NCBI RefSeq assembly: GCF_016278775.1
Contig: NZ_JADQBF010000004.1
Location: 1 to 64,000, forward strand
Direction of reading: 5' to 3'
DNA from: Demequina sp.
Lineage (GTDB): Bacteria; Actinomycetota; Actinomycetes; Actinomycetales; Demequinaceae
Length of the DNA stretch: 64,000 bases
Both the position numbers and the translations under genes were made by a program. Positions within the stretch are counted from its first letter, which is position 1; every line of letters begins with the position of its first letter. Below the pieces are notes generated by a model, which saw nothing but the letters and a program-made list of their open reading frames with translations, was not told the DNA's origin and ran no database searches. Positions 47,718-61,316 of the stretch are shown piece after piece.

Positions 47718-48613
47718 GACTGGCCTCCCTTCTCGTCCTTGTCGTCTTTCTCGTCGCTCTGGTCCTTGTGGTCTTTCTCGTCGTTCTCGTCCAGGTCAAC
47801 GTCGGGAAGCGTCGAACCCGCCAATCTGCGTTCGCGCCTCGAACCGGGCTTGACGTCTTCGCCCGTCGCGATGCGGGAACGCTTGGTGGTCCATGACTCG
47901 ACGCGCTCCTGAAGCGGGCGCAGGTCCACGAGCGCTGACAGCACCGCGAGCAACCCGAGCGCGGTGAGGGCTGCGCCGATCCAGGTGAGGGGGCTGATCC
48001 ATGCGTCATTGACCTGCCGCTCCGCGCTGATCTCAATCGCGCCAAGGTTGCTGCCATCGACGGAGTTCACGACGAAGTACTCTCCGGGCGGCACCGCTGA
48101 CACCGCGACCGACACGCGGTCAACGCCCGCCCAGTTCTGCCGCCACAGGTCGCCTGATCCGTAGTCGTAGACCTCTTCCGGCGCGTCGGCCCCGGCCTCA
48201 TCCGGGCTGGGCGAGGGGCTCGCCGAGGGGCTAGGCTCGGCCGACGCTGTTGGCTCGGCGCTCGCTGACGGCGAGGGCGACTCGACGTCGGCGGTGATGC
48301 GCGAGGCCGTGCGCGTCGTGAGGATGTCCCACGACTCGTAGCCGGTGATGTAGGTGGCGGAGTGCTCGCCAAGCCACGCGACCGCGTCGACTGGCCGCCC
48401 GGCGTGCGCCTCGACGCCACCGTCCGCCGTCACGGCGAGCCGCTGCAATTCGGGAAGCGCCAGCACCTCTGGGGCGAGCACGACCACCGGAGTGTCGAGA
48501 GTCGCTTGGGTAACCACGGAATGTTCGGGCCTCATGCCCTGGGCAATGAGCCCAGCGATCATCATCAGCAGCCCAAGGGCCCCCGCAATGATCGCTGTGG
48601 TGCGTAACGTCAC
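47714..48613 (-). CDS. Conserved actinobacterial membrane protein
   Basis: GTG start; two TM segments; low-complexity SPSPSASAEPTASAEPSPSASPSPSPDE; ATGA overlap with downstream gene. Confidence 0.75.
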   Translation of the reverse strand: MTLRTTAIIAGALGLLMMIAGLIAQGMRPEHSVVTQATLDTPVVVLAPEVLALPELQRLAVTADGGVEAHAGRPVDAVAWLGEHSATYITGYESWDILTTRTASRITADVESPSPSASAEPTASAEPSPSASPSPSPDEAGADAPEEVYDYGSGDLWRQNWAGVDRVSVAVSAVPPGEYFVVNSVDGSNLGAIEISAERQVNDAWISPLTWIGAALTALGLLAVLSALVDLRPLQERVESWTTKRSRIATGEDVKPGSRRERRLAGSTLPDVDLDENDEKDHKDQSDEKDDKDEKGGQS

Positions 48614-48741
48614 GTCTTTTCCTCCAGTGTCCGGCGTACAGTCTAGGAGACAACGCACGAGAACCCCCAGGTGTCGCTTTGTCATGCCCAGTGGCCGCGA
48701 CTAATGTGGTGTGACGCTGGGCCCAGCGATGAGGAGAACCG

Positions 48742-50679
48742 ATGGCCGACGAGACCCTGCCCTTCCCTGTCGCCATGCGCGGCTACGACCGCGATGCAGT
48801 GACGGCGCACCTGCAAAGGCTCGAAGAGTCACTTGCGCAGGCGCAAGGAACAGCCGATCAGGCGCGCCAGGAGGCGGAACAAGCCAAGCGCGCTCTCGAC
48901 GACGCCCAACGCAATCTCAAAGAGACGGACCAGCCCACCTACAAGGGCCTGGGCGCCCGCGTTGAGCACTTGTTGCGTTCGGCGGAAGAGCAGTCGGCCG
49001 ATGTCATCAATCGGGCCAATACTCACGCTCAAGACACGATCGCCAGGGCAAACGTCGCCGCACAGCAGTTGCGCGCTCGCGCCGACAACGAGGTGTCGGA
49101 GATTCTGGCCCAGAGTCGACGCGAGGCTGACGAGGTCAAGGTCGCCGCCGAGAGTGCTGCGCAGTCGACCCACGAGGCCTCTGAACGCCAAGCGACAGAG
49201 ACGCTCGCCAAGTCTCAGCGAGAGGCGGATCGCATCAGGTCCGTCATCGACACCGAGATCGCCGAGAAGCGCACGGGTGCCGAGCGCGAGGTGCACGCCA
49301 TGCGTGCCACCGCCGAGCGTGAGATCACGGAACTCAAGGTGTCGAGCCAGCGCGAAGCCACCGAGCTGGTGGACGCGGCACGCGGCGAGGCCGAATCCAC
49401 CGTGAGCAACGCTCAGGCTGAGGCGCAGCGACTGCGCGACGAGGCGGAGCAGATTCTTGTCGCGGCGCGCGAGGAGGCCGACAGGCTCTCCGTGGAGGCG
49501 GCCGACAAGTTGGCTGCGGCCGACGCCGACGCTCAGGCCACCCTGGAGCGCGCCAACGACGAGGCGACGACGCTGCAGCGCGAGGCCGCTTCAATCCGAG
49601 CCGAGGCAGACAAGCACGCCGCCTCCGCACTCGCGGCAGGTCGCCGCGAGGCCGCGCAGATCATGTCGTCCGTCCAGGCAGAGGCGGAGAGCCTCAAGGC
49701 CGAGGCCTCGCAATACCATGCGACGACCATTGCGGAGGCTGACAAGTACGAGCAGGCTACGCGCGAACAGGCCGACCGCTACTTCGCCGCGAAGGTGGGC
49801 GAGGCCGACCAGTACCACGGCTCCAAGTTGGTCGAGGCCGACCAGTACCACGCCACCACCACTGCGGACGCGGACCAGTATGACGCCGACCTGAGGGCGG
49901 CTGCGGAGCACTATGACGTGCAGATGCGCCAGCGTGCCGACAACGAGACGGCGGACCTCCGCAAGCGAGCCGACTCCGACACCAAGAAGTTGCGTGCCCA
50001 GGTGGCGGCGGAGGTCAAGGCGTTGCGCGACGAGGCCGCAGCCGAGACCGAGGCCCTGTTGAGCGACGCTCGCGGCCAGGCCAAGAGCATGATCGACTCG
50101 GCCGCCAATGAGGCCCAGCAATTGCGCTCGGAGGCCCACGCGGACGCGGAGTCAGCCAAAGAGGAGGCCCGCCGGACTCGGGAGGACCTGCAGATCGAGG
50201 TCGCTCAGCGCCGCGAGGCGGCAGAGGCGGCCCTCGCGGAACGCCACAACGCCGCGCAGGCCGAGTCGGAGGAGATGGTGGCGGACGCCAGGACCAGGGC
50301 GGACGAGGCCGAGGCGAGGCTCGCTGACGCTCTCGAGCGCGCGGAGCAGGCCCGCCGAGACGCGGAGGAGCACGCTCGCACCCTGTTGAGCAATGCACGC
50401 CACAACGCCGACGACATCGTCTCCCAGTCGCGAGAGCACGCCGAGACGATCATCTCCGAGGCCGTCACCGATGCCGAGAGGGAGCGCTCGATGGCCTCGA
50501 AGGAGGTGGAGGAACTCAACCTGCAGCGCGAGTCGATTACCAACTACCTCGATGACTTGCGGTCCTTGCTGTCATCTGACCCCGTGAATAACCTCGCGGC
50601 AGCCGCGAAGCTGGTGGACGAGCACGCCGCCGAGAATGCGGCGGATTCTTCTGAAGACAACTCCACCCAAGAGAACTGA
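48742..50679 (+). CDS. DivIVA-domain long coiled-coil protein (Scy-like)
   Basis: N-terminal LPFPVAMRGYDRDAVTAHLQRLEESL (DivIVA-like) then ~550 aa coiled coil with 11-residue repeats. Confidence 0.82.
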   Translation: MADETLPFPVAMRGYDRDAVTAHLQRLEESLAQAQGTADQARQEAEQAKRALDDAQRNLKETDQPTYKGLGARVEHLLRSAEEQSADVINRANTHAQDTIARANVAAQQLRARADNEVSEILAQSRREADEVKVAAESAAQSTHEASERQATETLAKSQREADRIRSVIDTEIAEKRTGAEREVHAMRATAEREITELKVSSQREATELVDAARGEAESTVSNAQAEAQRLRDEAEQILVAAREEADRLSVEAADKLAAADADAQATLERANDEATTLQREAASIRAEADKHAASALAAGRREAAQIMSSVQAEAESLKAEASQYHATTIAEADKYEQATREQADRYFAAKVGEADQYHGSKLVEADQYHATTTADADQYDADLRAAAEHYDVQMRQRADNETADLRKRADSDTKKLRAQVAAEVKALRDEAAAETEALLSDARGQAKSMIDSAANEAQQLRSEAHADAESAKEEARRTREDLQIEVAQRREAAEAALAERHNAAQAESEEMVADARTRADEAEARLADALERAEQARRDAEEHARTLLSNARHNADDIVSQSREHAETIISEAVTDAERERSMASKEVEELNLQRESITNYLDDLRSLLSSDPVNNLAAAAKLVDEHAAENAADSSEDNSTQEN

Positions 50680-50680
50680 C

Positions 50681-51091
50681 GTGGCCGCCGATCGCGGGCA
50701 GGATGCGTTCGCTCAAGCCGCGCGGCTCGATCGGCAACGTCAGGCGGAGAGTGCTCAGGCCGCGGCGAAGGTGCGAGCCTTCGCGGCCAGCGCGAAGGCC
50801 GCGGGAATCGAGCCGACGCGGCTGACCGCTCGGCCCTATTCTGGGCGGACGACACTCAAAACCAACGTCACGGGCTGGTACATCAAGCGCGACTGCAGCG
50901 TGGGGGTGAGCGTCGACGGCGACTTCTACTTGCTGCACGCCCCTGGCGGCTGGTCGGCGAGATTCAAGGGCGTGCACCTCGAGCCGGCAGACCCTCCCCT
51001 AGAGCTTGGTCGCGGGGCGCGTGACGGCGAGTCAATGCCCATCGACAAGGCGCTCGCCATCCGGCTTGAGGCTGGCAATACCTGGCCGTAG
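50681..51091 (+). CDS. Conserved hypothetical protein
   Basis: GTG start immediately after upstream stop; VTGWYIKRDCSVGVSVDGDFYLLHAPGGWSARFKGVHLEPADPPLELGRGARDGESMPIDKALAIRLEAG. Confidence 0.75.
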   Translation: MAADRGQDAFAQAARLDRQRQAESAQAAAKVRAFAASAKAAGIEPTRLTARPYSGRTTLKTNVTGWYIKRDCSVGVSVDGDFYLLHAPGGWSARFKGVHLEPADPPLELGRGARDGESMPIDKALAIRLEAGNTWP

Positions 51092-51124
51092 TTGCCGCGA
51101 TGGAGCTGGTGGGACCAAGCCCAC

Positions 51125-51877
51125 TCAGGCCCTGACGACCCCGTCTATCAGGTGCGCGATCACGCCGGGCTCCTCGACGTGCACCAGGTGCCCCGCCCCT
51201 TCGACGACAGTCACGTCCACGCCAAGCGCGTGAGCCAGCGCGTCCGCCTCTTCTGCCGTGGTGAGAGAGTCATCGTCCCCCCGCACCACAAAGGCGGGAG
51301 CGTCGCACGACGCGAGCACCGCCAGCCGGTCTGGCCTGGCAGCCATGGCCCGCTGACCCCAGGCGATGCCCTCCCCCGTCTGCCGCGCCACGTTCGCCGC
51401 AACCGACGCGAGGAGGTCGCCGTCGGCGCGCGCTGCGGCGCCCAGGAGGCTCTCAGCCACCTTCTGGGGCTCGGGCGCCCGCCCGGCGGCGGCGGCCTCG
51501 TCAGCGGCCGTCAGGCGCCGCGCATGAGCCTCCTCCGTGTCGGCCCCTGCCCTGGTCCCGATGAGTCCAAGCCCTGCCACGGCGTCGGCGTGGCGTTCGA
51601 GAACCGCCATGGCGACATATCCGCCCATCGAACTGCCTACCCAGATGGCATCCCGCGAACCGGTCGTTTCGCGCAAGGCAGCCACGGCCGCGTCGGCGAT
51701 CAGGGTCAGCGAGGGATCGCTGGAAGACGAGGGCATATCGCCAATGCCGGGCGGATCGAAAGTGATGATGTCACCGTCAAAGCTGTCGAGCGCCGCGAGC
51801 AGCGGCTCCCACTGTTCGCGGTCGAGCGGAAAGGCGTTCAGGAGGACCAGAGGGGTTCCGGTGGGCAGCAAGCTCAT
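51125..51877 (-). CDS. Alpha/beta hydrolase
   Basis: MSLLPTGTPLVLLNAFPLDREQWEPLLAALDSF; WVGSSMGGYVAMAVLE; VEGAGHLVHVEEPGVIAHLI. Confidence 0.92.
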   Translation of the reverse strand: MSLLPTGTPLVLLNAFPLDREQWEPLLAALDSFDGDIITFDPPGIGDMPSSSSDPSLTLIADAAVAALRETTGSRDAIWVGSSMGGYVAMAVLERHADAVAGLGLIGTRAGADTEEAHARRLTAADEAAAAGRAPEPQKVAESLLGAAARADGDLLASVAANVARQTGEGIAWGQRAMAARPDRLAVLASCDAPAFVVRGDDDSLTTAEEADALAHALGVDVTVVEGAGHLVHVEEPGVIAHLIDGVVRA

Positions 51878-52626
51878 GGTGTGTCTCCAGCGGTGGCGAC
51901 CGCGTTGGCGGGAACGGTGGTGGGGAGCGCCTGCGAGCCTGGTAGCACGGCAGCAAGCAGCAGGTCCAAGACGATGCGCACGTACTTCTCCCCCACCCAC
52001 AGGTGCTTGGCTCCCTCGACAGGGATCACGTGTGCTTGCGTGAGCGGCGCGAAAGCCGGCACGGCGCGGTCTGGGGTAAGGAAATCATCGAACTCAGGCA
52101 CGAGCACCGTGACCGGCTTCCCCGTTCGCGCCCACGCCTCAAGATGCTCGGGCCGCGCCCTGGCAAGCGGAGGCGACAGCAGTACCGCTCCTTCGACGTC
52201 GAGGTCGGCCCCATGCATGAGCGCGAGCTCGGTACCGAAGCTCCAGCCCACGAGCCAGCGACGCGGCAGCCCCCGATCGGCGGCGAACTGGACGGCCGCG
52301 CGCACGTCGGCCGCCTCACCCACACCCTCCTCGAACGCGCCCTGCGAGGTTCCGCGCGGCGAGGAAGTACCGCGGGTGTTGAACCTCAGCACCGCCACAT
52401 CGGCCAGATACGGCAGCCGCCACGCGGCCTTGCGCAGCACGTGAGAGTCCATGAAGCCGCCGTGGGTGGGCAGCGGATGCAGAGTCACGAGCGTGGCGGC
52501 GATCTTTCCCGACGCGGGCAAGGCGAGCTCTCCCACCAGCGTGAGCCCATCCTCGGTGACGATTTCGATAGTCTCCCGTTTGGCGGGCAGCACCGTCATG
52601 GCGCGGATCTCGACCGAATCAGCCAT
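51874..52626 (-). CDS. Alpha/beta hydrolase
   Basis: LVTLHPLPTHGGFMDSHVLRKAAWRL; WLVGWSFGTELALMHG; ATGA overlap with downstream hydrolase. Confidence 0.9.
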   Translation of the reverse strand: MADSVEIRAMTVLPAKRETIEIVTEDGLTLVGELALPASGKIAATLVTLHPLPTHGGFMDSHVLRKAAWRLPYLADVAVLRFNTRGTSSPRGTSQGAFEEGVGEAADVRAAVQFAADRGLPRRWLVGWSFGTELALMHGADLDVEGAVLLSPPLARARPEHLEAWARTGKPVTVLVPEFDDFLTPDRAVPAFAPLTQAHVIPVEGAKHLWVGEKYVRIVLDLLLAAVLPGSQALPTTVPANAVATAGDTP

Positions 52627-52930
52627 GTGTCCTCCCAAAGGTCTGCCAGCAGGCCCGGTGCCAGTGCCTGCGATCCTGTCCCGCGGCATCGGCGCCAAAG
52701 AGGCCGTCCGCCGCCCACGCGACGATGTGTTCTTGAGTACCGGGAACGTCCTTGCCGCACGCGGGGCACGTGTACGTCTTGTCAGAGGGCCTGGGGATCG
52801 CGACCCAGTAGTCCTCTCCGCGAGGCCCTCGCTGACGCTGGGCTCCGAGGCCTCCGCGCACGCGGTCCACGTCCAGTTCGGGGTGGGGCTGTCCATAGGG
52901 GCGCTTGGTGGAGCGACGCTTGGACGGCAT
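52619..52930 (-). CDS. Conserved hypothetical protein with zinc-finger-like CPAC...HxxC
   Basis: DYWVAIPRPSDKTYTCPACGKDVPGTQEHIVAWAADG...RRHWHRACWQ. Confidence 0.8.
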   Translation of the reverse strand: MPSKRRSTKRPYGQPHPELDVDRVRGGLGAQRQRGPRGEDYWVAIPRPSDKTYTCPACGKDVPGTQEHIVAWAADGLFGADAAGQDRRHWHRACWQTFGRTHG

Positions 52931-53021
52931 GGTTCGAGTCTACGGAACGTTTGACGACGGCGGCTCAGGGGGTCAGGCGCCGGCGCCGCACCCGAGGGGG
53001 GATGGGCGCAGCGCCGGACAG

Positions 53022-54467
53022 TCAATAGGACAGCGGGGGCGTATCTACCAGCGACTCTAGTGCGTCGAGTGGGGTGAGTGCGCGGTTGCGAATGGTCTCC
53101 TGGTACCAGTATGCGGAGTCCTTCCACGTGCGTGCCTGCGACGCGTAGTCGACCCTCAAGAGACCAAAACGCTTCGAGTAGCCGTAGGCCCACTCGAAGT
53201 TGTCCATGAGGCTCCACGCCATGTAGCCACGCACATCCGCGCCCTCTTCACGGGCCATGAGCAGCGCCCCCATGTGATCGTGGAGGTACGTGTAGCGGTC
53301 GACGTCGCGGATGCGGCCGTCTTCGCTCACCTCGTCGGGCCACGAGGCGCCGTTCTCGGTCACGATCATGGGTAGGCCCATGTCGCGGTGCATGCGCATC
53401 AGGTGCGCGTGGAAACCGCTCGGATCGACGTTCCAGCCCATCGTGGTGCGCTTGCCGATCAACGGCATGAACTCGGCGTCGTCCGCGCCTGGCCAGCAAC
53501 GGTGGATGGTGGACTTGTGACCGTCCTCGCCAGACAACAGATGTGGCCCGTCGTTGAAGCGGACCATGTGGCTCGAATAGTAGTTGACACCCAACAGGTC
53601 CAAGGTGCCCTTGATCGCGTCCAGGTCTCCTTCGTGCACGAAGGACCAGTCGGTGATATCCGACGTGGATTCCAGGAGGATCGACGGGTACTCCCCCGCT
53701 GTGTAGGGGTCCATGAAGATGCGGTTGGCGAGCGCGTCGATCTTCTGAGCAACCGCCACGTCGCGCGGGTCGGCGACGTTCCACGGCCTCGGCAGGTGTG
53801 AGTTCAACACGATGCTTACCTGAGCGTCGGGGTGAACCTCCTTGATGGCCTTGTAGGCGAGACCGTGGGCGAGGTTGAGATGGTGAGCTGCGGCCAGCGA
53901 AGCGGCCGGCTCGCTGCGCCCTGGGGCGTGGGCGCCGGAGGAGTACCCCAGGAACGCGGTGCACCACGGCTCGTTGAAGGTGGTCCAGTAGGTGACGCGG
54001 TCCTTGAACTCCTCGACCGTGCGCTTGGCGTACTCGACAAAGCGGTCGACGATCGCGCGGTCCGGCCAGCCACCCGCGTCTTCAAGCGGCTGAGGCAAGT
54101 CCCAGTGGTACAGCGTGACGAGGGGCTCGATGCCGTACTTCTCAAGTTCGTCGAGGATGCGGTGATAGAACGCGAACCCCTCTTCGTTGAAGTCGCCGTC
54201 GCCCGTGGGGCGGATGCGCGGCCAGGCCATGGAGAACCGGTAGGCCGTGAGGCCGATCTCGGCCATGGCCTTGATGTCCTCCGCGTACTTGTGGAAGTGG
54301 TCGCACGCCACATCGCCGCTGTCGCCGCCCAGGGTGCGCCCCTGGGCGTGCGCGAAAGTATCCCAAATGCTCGGGAGTCTGCCGCCCTCGCGGGCGCCTC
54401 CCTCGATCTGGTAGGACGCCGTGGATGCGCCAAAGAAGAAGCCGTCTGGAAACTCGGAGGAAGACAT
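53022..54467 (-). CDS. GH1 beta-glucosidase
   Basis: FPDGFFFGASTASYQIEGGAREGGRLPSIWDTF; TTFNEPWCTAFLGY; IVTENGASWPDE; WSLMDNFEWAYGYSKRFGLLRVDY. Confidence 0.96.
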   Translation of the reverse strand: MSSSEFPDGFFFGASTASYQIEGGAREGGRLPSIWDTFAHAQGRTLGGDSGDVACDHFHKYAEDIKAMAEIGLTAYRFSMAWPRIRPTGDGDFNEEGFAFYHRILDELEKYGIEPLVTLYHWDLPQPLEDAGGWPDRAIVDRFVEYAKRTVEEFKDRVTYWTTFNEPWCTAFLGYSSGAHAPGRSEPAASLAAAHHLNLAHGLAYKAIKEVHPDAQVSIVLNSHLPRPWNVADPRDVAVAQKIDALANRIFMDPYTAGEYPSILLESTSDITDWSFVHEGDLDAIKGTLDLLGVNYYSSHMVRFNDGPHLLSGEDGHKSTIHRCWPGADDAEFMPLIGKRTTMGWNVDPSGFHAHLMRMHRDMGLPMIVTENGASWPDEVSEDGRIRDVDRYTYLHDHMGALLMAREEGADVRGYMAWSLMDNFEWAYGYSKRFGLLRVDYASQARTWKDSAYWYQETIRNRALTPLDALESLVDTPPLSY

Positions 54468-54482
54468 GGCGAGCAGTCTACC

Positions 54483-54494
54483 CGAAACGTTTCG
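54483..54494 (-). promoter_or_regulatory. LacI-family operator-like palindrome
   Basis: CGAAACGTTTCG 16 bp upstream of the beta-glucosidase start. Confidence 0.75.
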
Positions 54495-54545
54495 ATTCCC
54501 GGAAGGTTGGGCGTCGCGCGGGGCCGATGCACGTGTGAGGAGGGG

Positions 54546-55247
54546 CTAGAACAGCCGCGCGGAGCCGTCATCGACACCGCGCATTTCGTTGTAGTCAAGC
54601 ACCAAGCAGCGGATGCCCCTGTCTTCCGCTAACACTCGAGCCTGGGGCTTGATCTCCTGCGCAGCGAACACCCCCACCACGGGCGACAGCAGCGGATCGC
54701 GGTTGAGCAATTCGAGGTAGCGGGTGAGTTGCTCGACGCCGTCGATGTCACCCCTGCGCTTGATCTCCACGGCGACCGCACGGCCCGTCGCATCGCGAGC
54801 AAGGATGTCGACCGGGCCGATGGCTGTGGGGAACTCGCGCCTCACGAGGGTGTGGCCCGATCCCAGCAGACCCACTTGCTCGGCGAGCAGCTCCTGAAGG
54901 TGCGCCTCGACGCCATCCTTGACGAGCCCCGGATCGACACCGAGCTCATGCTCGGTGTCCGCAAAGATCGCGAAGAGCTCGATCTCGAGACGGTCGTCCG
55001 TCTTGTCGTGCTGCACGATCCAGCGCGCCATCGGCGCCTCCGCGTCCTCGGAAGCCGCCGCCTCGAGCGTCTCGATCCGCAAGGTGCATGGCGGGCTCAT
55101 CCAGTTGAGCGGCTTGTAGGAGCCGCCGTCAGAATGCAGCAGAACAGAGCCGTCTGCCTTGACCATGATGGCCCGTGTGGCCACGGGCAAGTGAGCGTTG
55201 AGCCGACCCGAGTACCGGGCCGCGCAACGCGCAATGACGACGCGCAC
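54546..55247 (-). CDS. nucS: Endonuclease NucS
   Basis: [92 protein letters not shown]. Confidence 0.95.
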   Translation of the reverse strand: MRVVIARCAARYSGRLNAHLPVATRAIMVKADGSVLLHSDGGSYKPLNWMSPPCTLRIETLEAAASEDAEAPMARWIVQHDKTDDRLEIELFAIFADTEHELGVDPGLVKDGVEAHLQELLAEQVGLLGSGHTLVRREFPTAIGPVDILARDATGRAVAVEIKRRGDIDGVEQLTRYLELLNRDPLLSPVVGVFAAQEIKPQARVLAEDRGIRCLVLDYNEMRGVDDGSARLF

Positions 55248-55258
55248 GGCCCTGCGCG

Positions 55259-55516
55259 CTAACCCTCGTCGGCGGGTTCGGCCACGATCGTGATCATGTC
55301 GTGGTCGAACGAGAGGAACCCCCCGCCGATGTCAACCAGGCGATCCTCACCGCTGTCCTGCACAATCTTCACCACGCCGGGGCCGAGTACCGCCAGGATG
55401 GGCTCGTGCCCGGGCAGCAGCCCGATCGACCCCTCCGCGGCGGGGGCAGAGACGAAGGTCGCCTCGCCCTTCCACAGCACGCGGTCGGGTGCGACGATGT
55501 CGACGTTGAGCGCCAT
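55259..55516 (-). CDS. atpC: F1 ATP synthase subunit epsilon
   Basis: [49 protein letters not shown]. Confidence 0.95.
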   Translation of the reverse strand: MALNVDIVAPDRVLWKGEATFVSAPAAEGSIGLLPGHEPILAVLGPGVVKIVQDSGEDRLVDIGGGFLSFDHDMITIVAEPADEG

Positions 55517-55519
55517 GAC

Positions 55520-57962
<2,443 letters not shown>

Positions 57963-57965
57963 GGG

Positions 57966-59600
57966 CTACTTCTTCTTCCTTGTGACGATCTGCTCCTGCT
58001 CGACCTCTGTCTCGCTACCGCCCTCGATGCTCGCGTCTGTGGTGAGCTCCGCGTTGGCGGACTCCAAGAACGTCTCGACAAAACTGTCGACGGCCGTGTG
58101 CAACTCGGCCTCGTCCTCCTCAGACAGCTTGCCCGTGCCAGCGATGTGGTCCATGACCTTGCTGGATTGGCGCAAGTGGTCGATCAGTTCGCGCTCGAAG
58201 CGCATCACGTCGCTCAACGCGACCTTGTCGAGCTTGCCCTTGGTGCCTGCCCAAATGGACACCACCTGCTCCTCGATGGGGTACGGCGAGTATTGGGGCT
58301 GCTTGAGCAACTCCATGAGGCGCGCGCCACGGGTCAACTGCTGACGCGAGGCCGCATCAAGGTCGGAGGCAAACATGGCGAACGCCTCGAGCGAGCGGTA
58401 CTGCGCGAGGTCGATCTTGAGCGTTCCAGACACGCCCTTCATGGCCTTGATCTGCGCCGCGCCGCCGACGCGAGACACCGAGATACCCACGTCGATGGCC
58501 GGGCGCTGGTTGGCGTTGAAGAGGTCCGACTGCAAGAAGATCTGGCCGTCAGTGATCGAGATGACGTTGGTGGGGATGTAGGCCGAGACGTCGTTCGCCT
58601 TGGTCTCGATAATGGGAAGTCCCGTCATCGAGCCCGCGCCCATGTCATCCGACAACTTCGCGCAACGCTCCAGCAGGCGGGAGTGCAGGTAGAAGACGTC
58701 GCCAGGGTAGGCCTCGCGGCCCGGCGGGCGGCGCAGCAGGAGCGACACGGCGCGGTACGCCTCCGCCTGCTTCGACAGGTCATCGAAGATGATCAGCACG
58801 TGCTTGCCGCCGTACATCCAGTGCTGGCCGATCGCAGACCCGGTGTAGGGGGCCAGGTACTTGAAGCCCGCAGGGTCGGATGCGGGAGACGCGATGATCG
58901 TCGTGTACTGCATGGCGCCAGCGTCCTCAAGCGCGCCGCGCACCGCGGCAATCGTCGAGCCCTTCTGCCCGATGGCGACGTAGATGCACCGCACCTGCTT
59001 GGCAGGGTCGCCCGAGTCCCAGTTGGCCTTCTGGTTGATGATCGTGTCGATGGCGATCGCGGTCTTGCCCGTCTGCCGGTCGCCGATGATGAGCTGGCGC
59101 TGACCGCGACCGATAGGAATCATGGCGTCAATGGCCTTGAGGCCGGTCTGCAACGGCTCGTGGACGGACTTGCGGGCCATCACGCCTGGGGCCTGGAGTT
59201 CGAGCGCGCGGCGGCCCTCCGTCTTGAGTTCGCCCAGGCCGTCGATGGCGTTGCCAAGCGGGTCCACCACGCGGCCGAGGTAGCCGTCGCCGACCTCAAC
59301 GGACAGCACCTCGCCGGTGCGCTGCACGCTTTGACCCTCTTCGATCCCCGTGAACTCCCCCAGCACCACCACGCCGATCGAGCGCACGTCCAGGTTGAGG
59401 GCGAGGCCCAGGGTGCCGTCCTCGAAGCGCAACAGCTCGTTGGCCATCACGCCTGGCAGGCCTTCTACCTGTGCAATGCCGTCGGCCGCGAGGGTCACGG
59501 TGCCGACCTCTTCTGTCTTCGTGCCCTGAGGCTCAAATGAGTTCACGTGAGCGTCGAGCGCGGCCCTGATCTCGTCGGGGCTGATCGTCAACTCGGCCAT
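57966..59600 (-). CDS. atpA: F1 ATP synthase subunit alpha
   Basis: [44 protein letters not shown]. Confidence 0.98.
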   Translation of the reverse strand: MAELTISPDEIRAALDAHVNSFEPQGTKTEEVGTVTLAADGIAQVEGLPGVMANELLRFEDGTLGLALNLDVRSIGVVVLGEFTGIEEGQSVQRTGEVLSVEVGDGYLGRVVDPLGNAIDGLGELKTEGRRALELQAPGVMARKSVHEPLQTGLKAIDAMIPIGRGQRQLIIGDRQTGKTAIAIDTIINQKANWDSGDPAKQVRCIYVAIGQKGSTIAAVRGALEDAGAMQYTTIIASPASDPAGFKYLAPYTGSAIGQHWMYGGKHVLIIFDDLSKQAEAYRAVSLLLRRPPGREAYPGDVFYLHSRLLERCAKLSDDMGAGSMTGLPIIETKANDVSAYIPTNVISITDGQIFLQSDLFNANQRPAIDVGISVSRVGGAAQIKAMKGVSGTLKIDLAQYRSLEAFAMFASDLDAASRQQLTRGARLMELLKQPQYSPYPIEEQVVSIWAGTKGKLDKVALSDVMRFERELIDHLRQSSKVMDHIAGTGKLSEEDEAELHTAVDSFVETFLESANAELTTDASIEGGSETEVEQEQIVTRKKK

Positions 59601-59653
59601 GTATTTCTCTCCTGTCGATACCGCTGGGAAGGCGGAAGTCTTGGCGTCAGCTG

Positions 59654-60466
59654 TTAGCCGACAAGTCGTCGTCGTGCGTCGGCCAGGCGGGCAACGATCG
59701 TGCCATCGACCACCTCGGAACCGACCTGGACCTTGATGCCGCCCAACACCTCTGGGTCGACTGCCACGTTCACCTGAATCTCGTGACCGTACGCCTCCTT
59801 GAGGAGTCCGGCCAGGCGGGTGCGTTGTGCTGCGCTCAGTTCGACGGCTGCCGTCACGCGAGCCACCAACCGCTCGCGACGCTCGGCCGCTGCCTGCACA
59901 AGTTCACGCACAGCACTCAACACGCGGGTCTCGCGCGGCGCGGCAACCTTGCGCTCAAGCAGGGCAAGAGTGGTGGGGACCACCTTGGAGCCCATCACGT
60001 CCCTGAGGAGCGCGACACGGTGGGCGGCGTCTGTGGAGCGGTCCCCGAGCGCGGTGAGGAGGCTCCTGTGTGCCATCAGCTCACGCTCGACTCGGAACAG
60101 CTCTTCCTCCACCTGGTGAAGGGTGCCCTCCGCCTCTGCATGCGCCAAGAGGGCGAGCGACCCGGCATCCTCGATCGATTGAGTGAGGTCGCCCTCTTCT
60201 GACCACCGCGCCCTGACAAGGTCGGCCACCACGGTGCGCACGCGCTCGTCGTAGGACGCGAAGAGCGTGCCCACCAGCGTGGCCTTGTCATCGGCGGCAC
60301 GCGAGGGATCGGTGAGCGCGCGTCGCAGTGAGCCAGAACCGTCGAGAGTGTCGACAACGGCGAACAGCTCACGCGCGAGCAGTGCGCCGTCCTTGCCCGC
60401 GGCAGATGCCACCGGGTCAAAGGCGCGCAGCGCCGTGTCGCGTGCGTTCTGGCTGGTTCCCTTCAT
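59654..60466 (-). CDS. atpH: F1 ATP synthase subunit delta
   Basis: Position between atpF and atpA; C-terminal [44 protein letters not shown]. Confidence 0.95.
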   Translation of the reverse strand: MKGTSQNARDTALRAFDPVASAAGKDGALLARELFAVVDTLDGSGSLRRALTDPSRAADDKATLVGTLFASYDERVRTVVADLVRARWSEEGDLTQSIEDAGSLALLAHAEAEGTLHQVEEELFRVERELMAHRSLLTALGDRSTDAAHRVALLRDVMGSKVVPTTLALLERKVAAPRETRVLSAVRELVQAAAERRERLVARVTAAVELSAAQRTRLAGLLKEAYGHEIQVNVAVDPEVLGGIKVQVGSEVVDGTIVARLADARRRLVG

Positions 60467-60468
60467 TG

Positions 60469-61316
<848 letters not shown>

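Noticed and set aside
48181-48300. Ser-Pro-Ala codon repeat as possible CRISPR or minisatellite
   Set aside because: It is the low-complexity linker of the membrane protein 47714-48613, not a spacer-repeat array.
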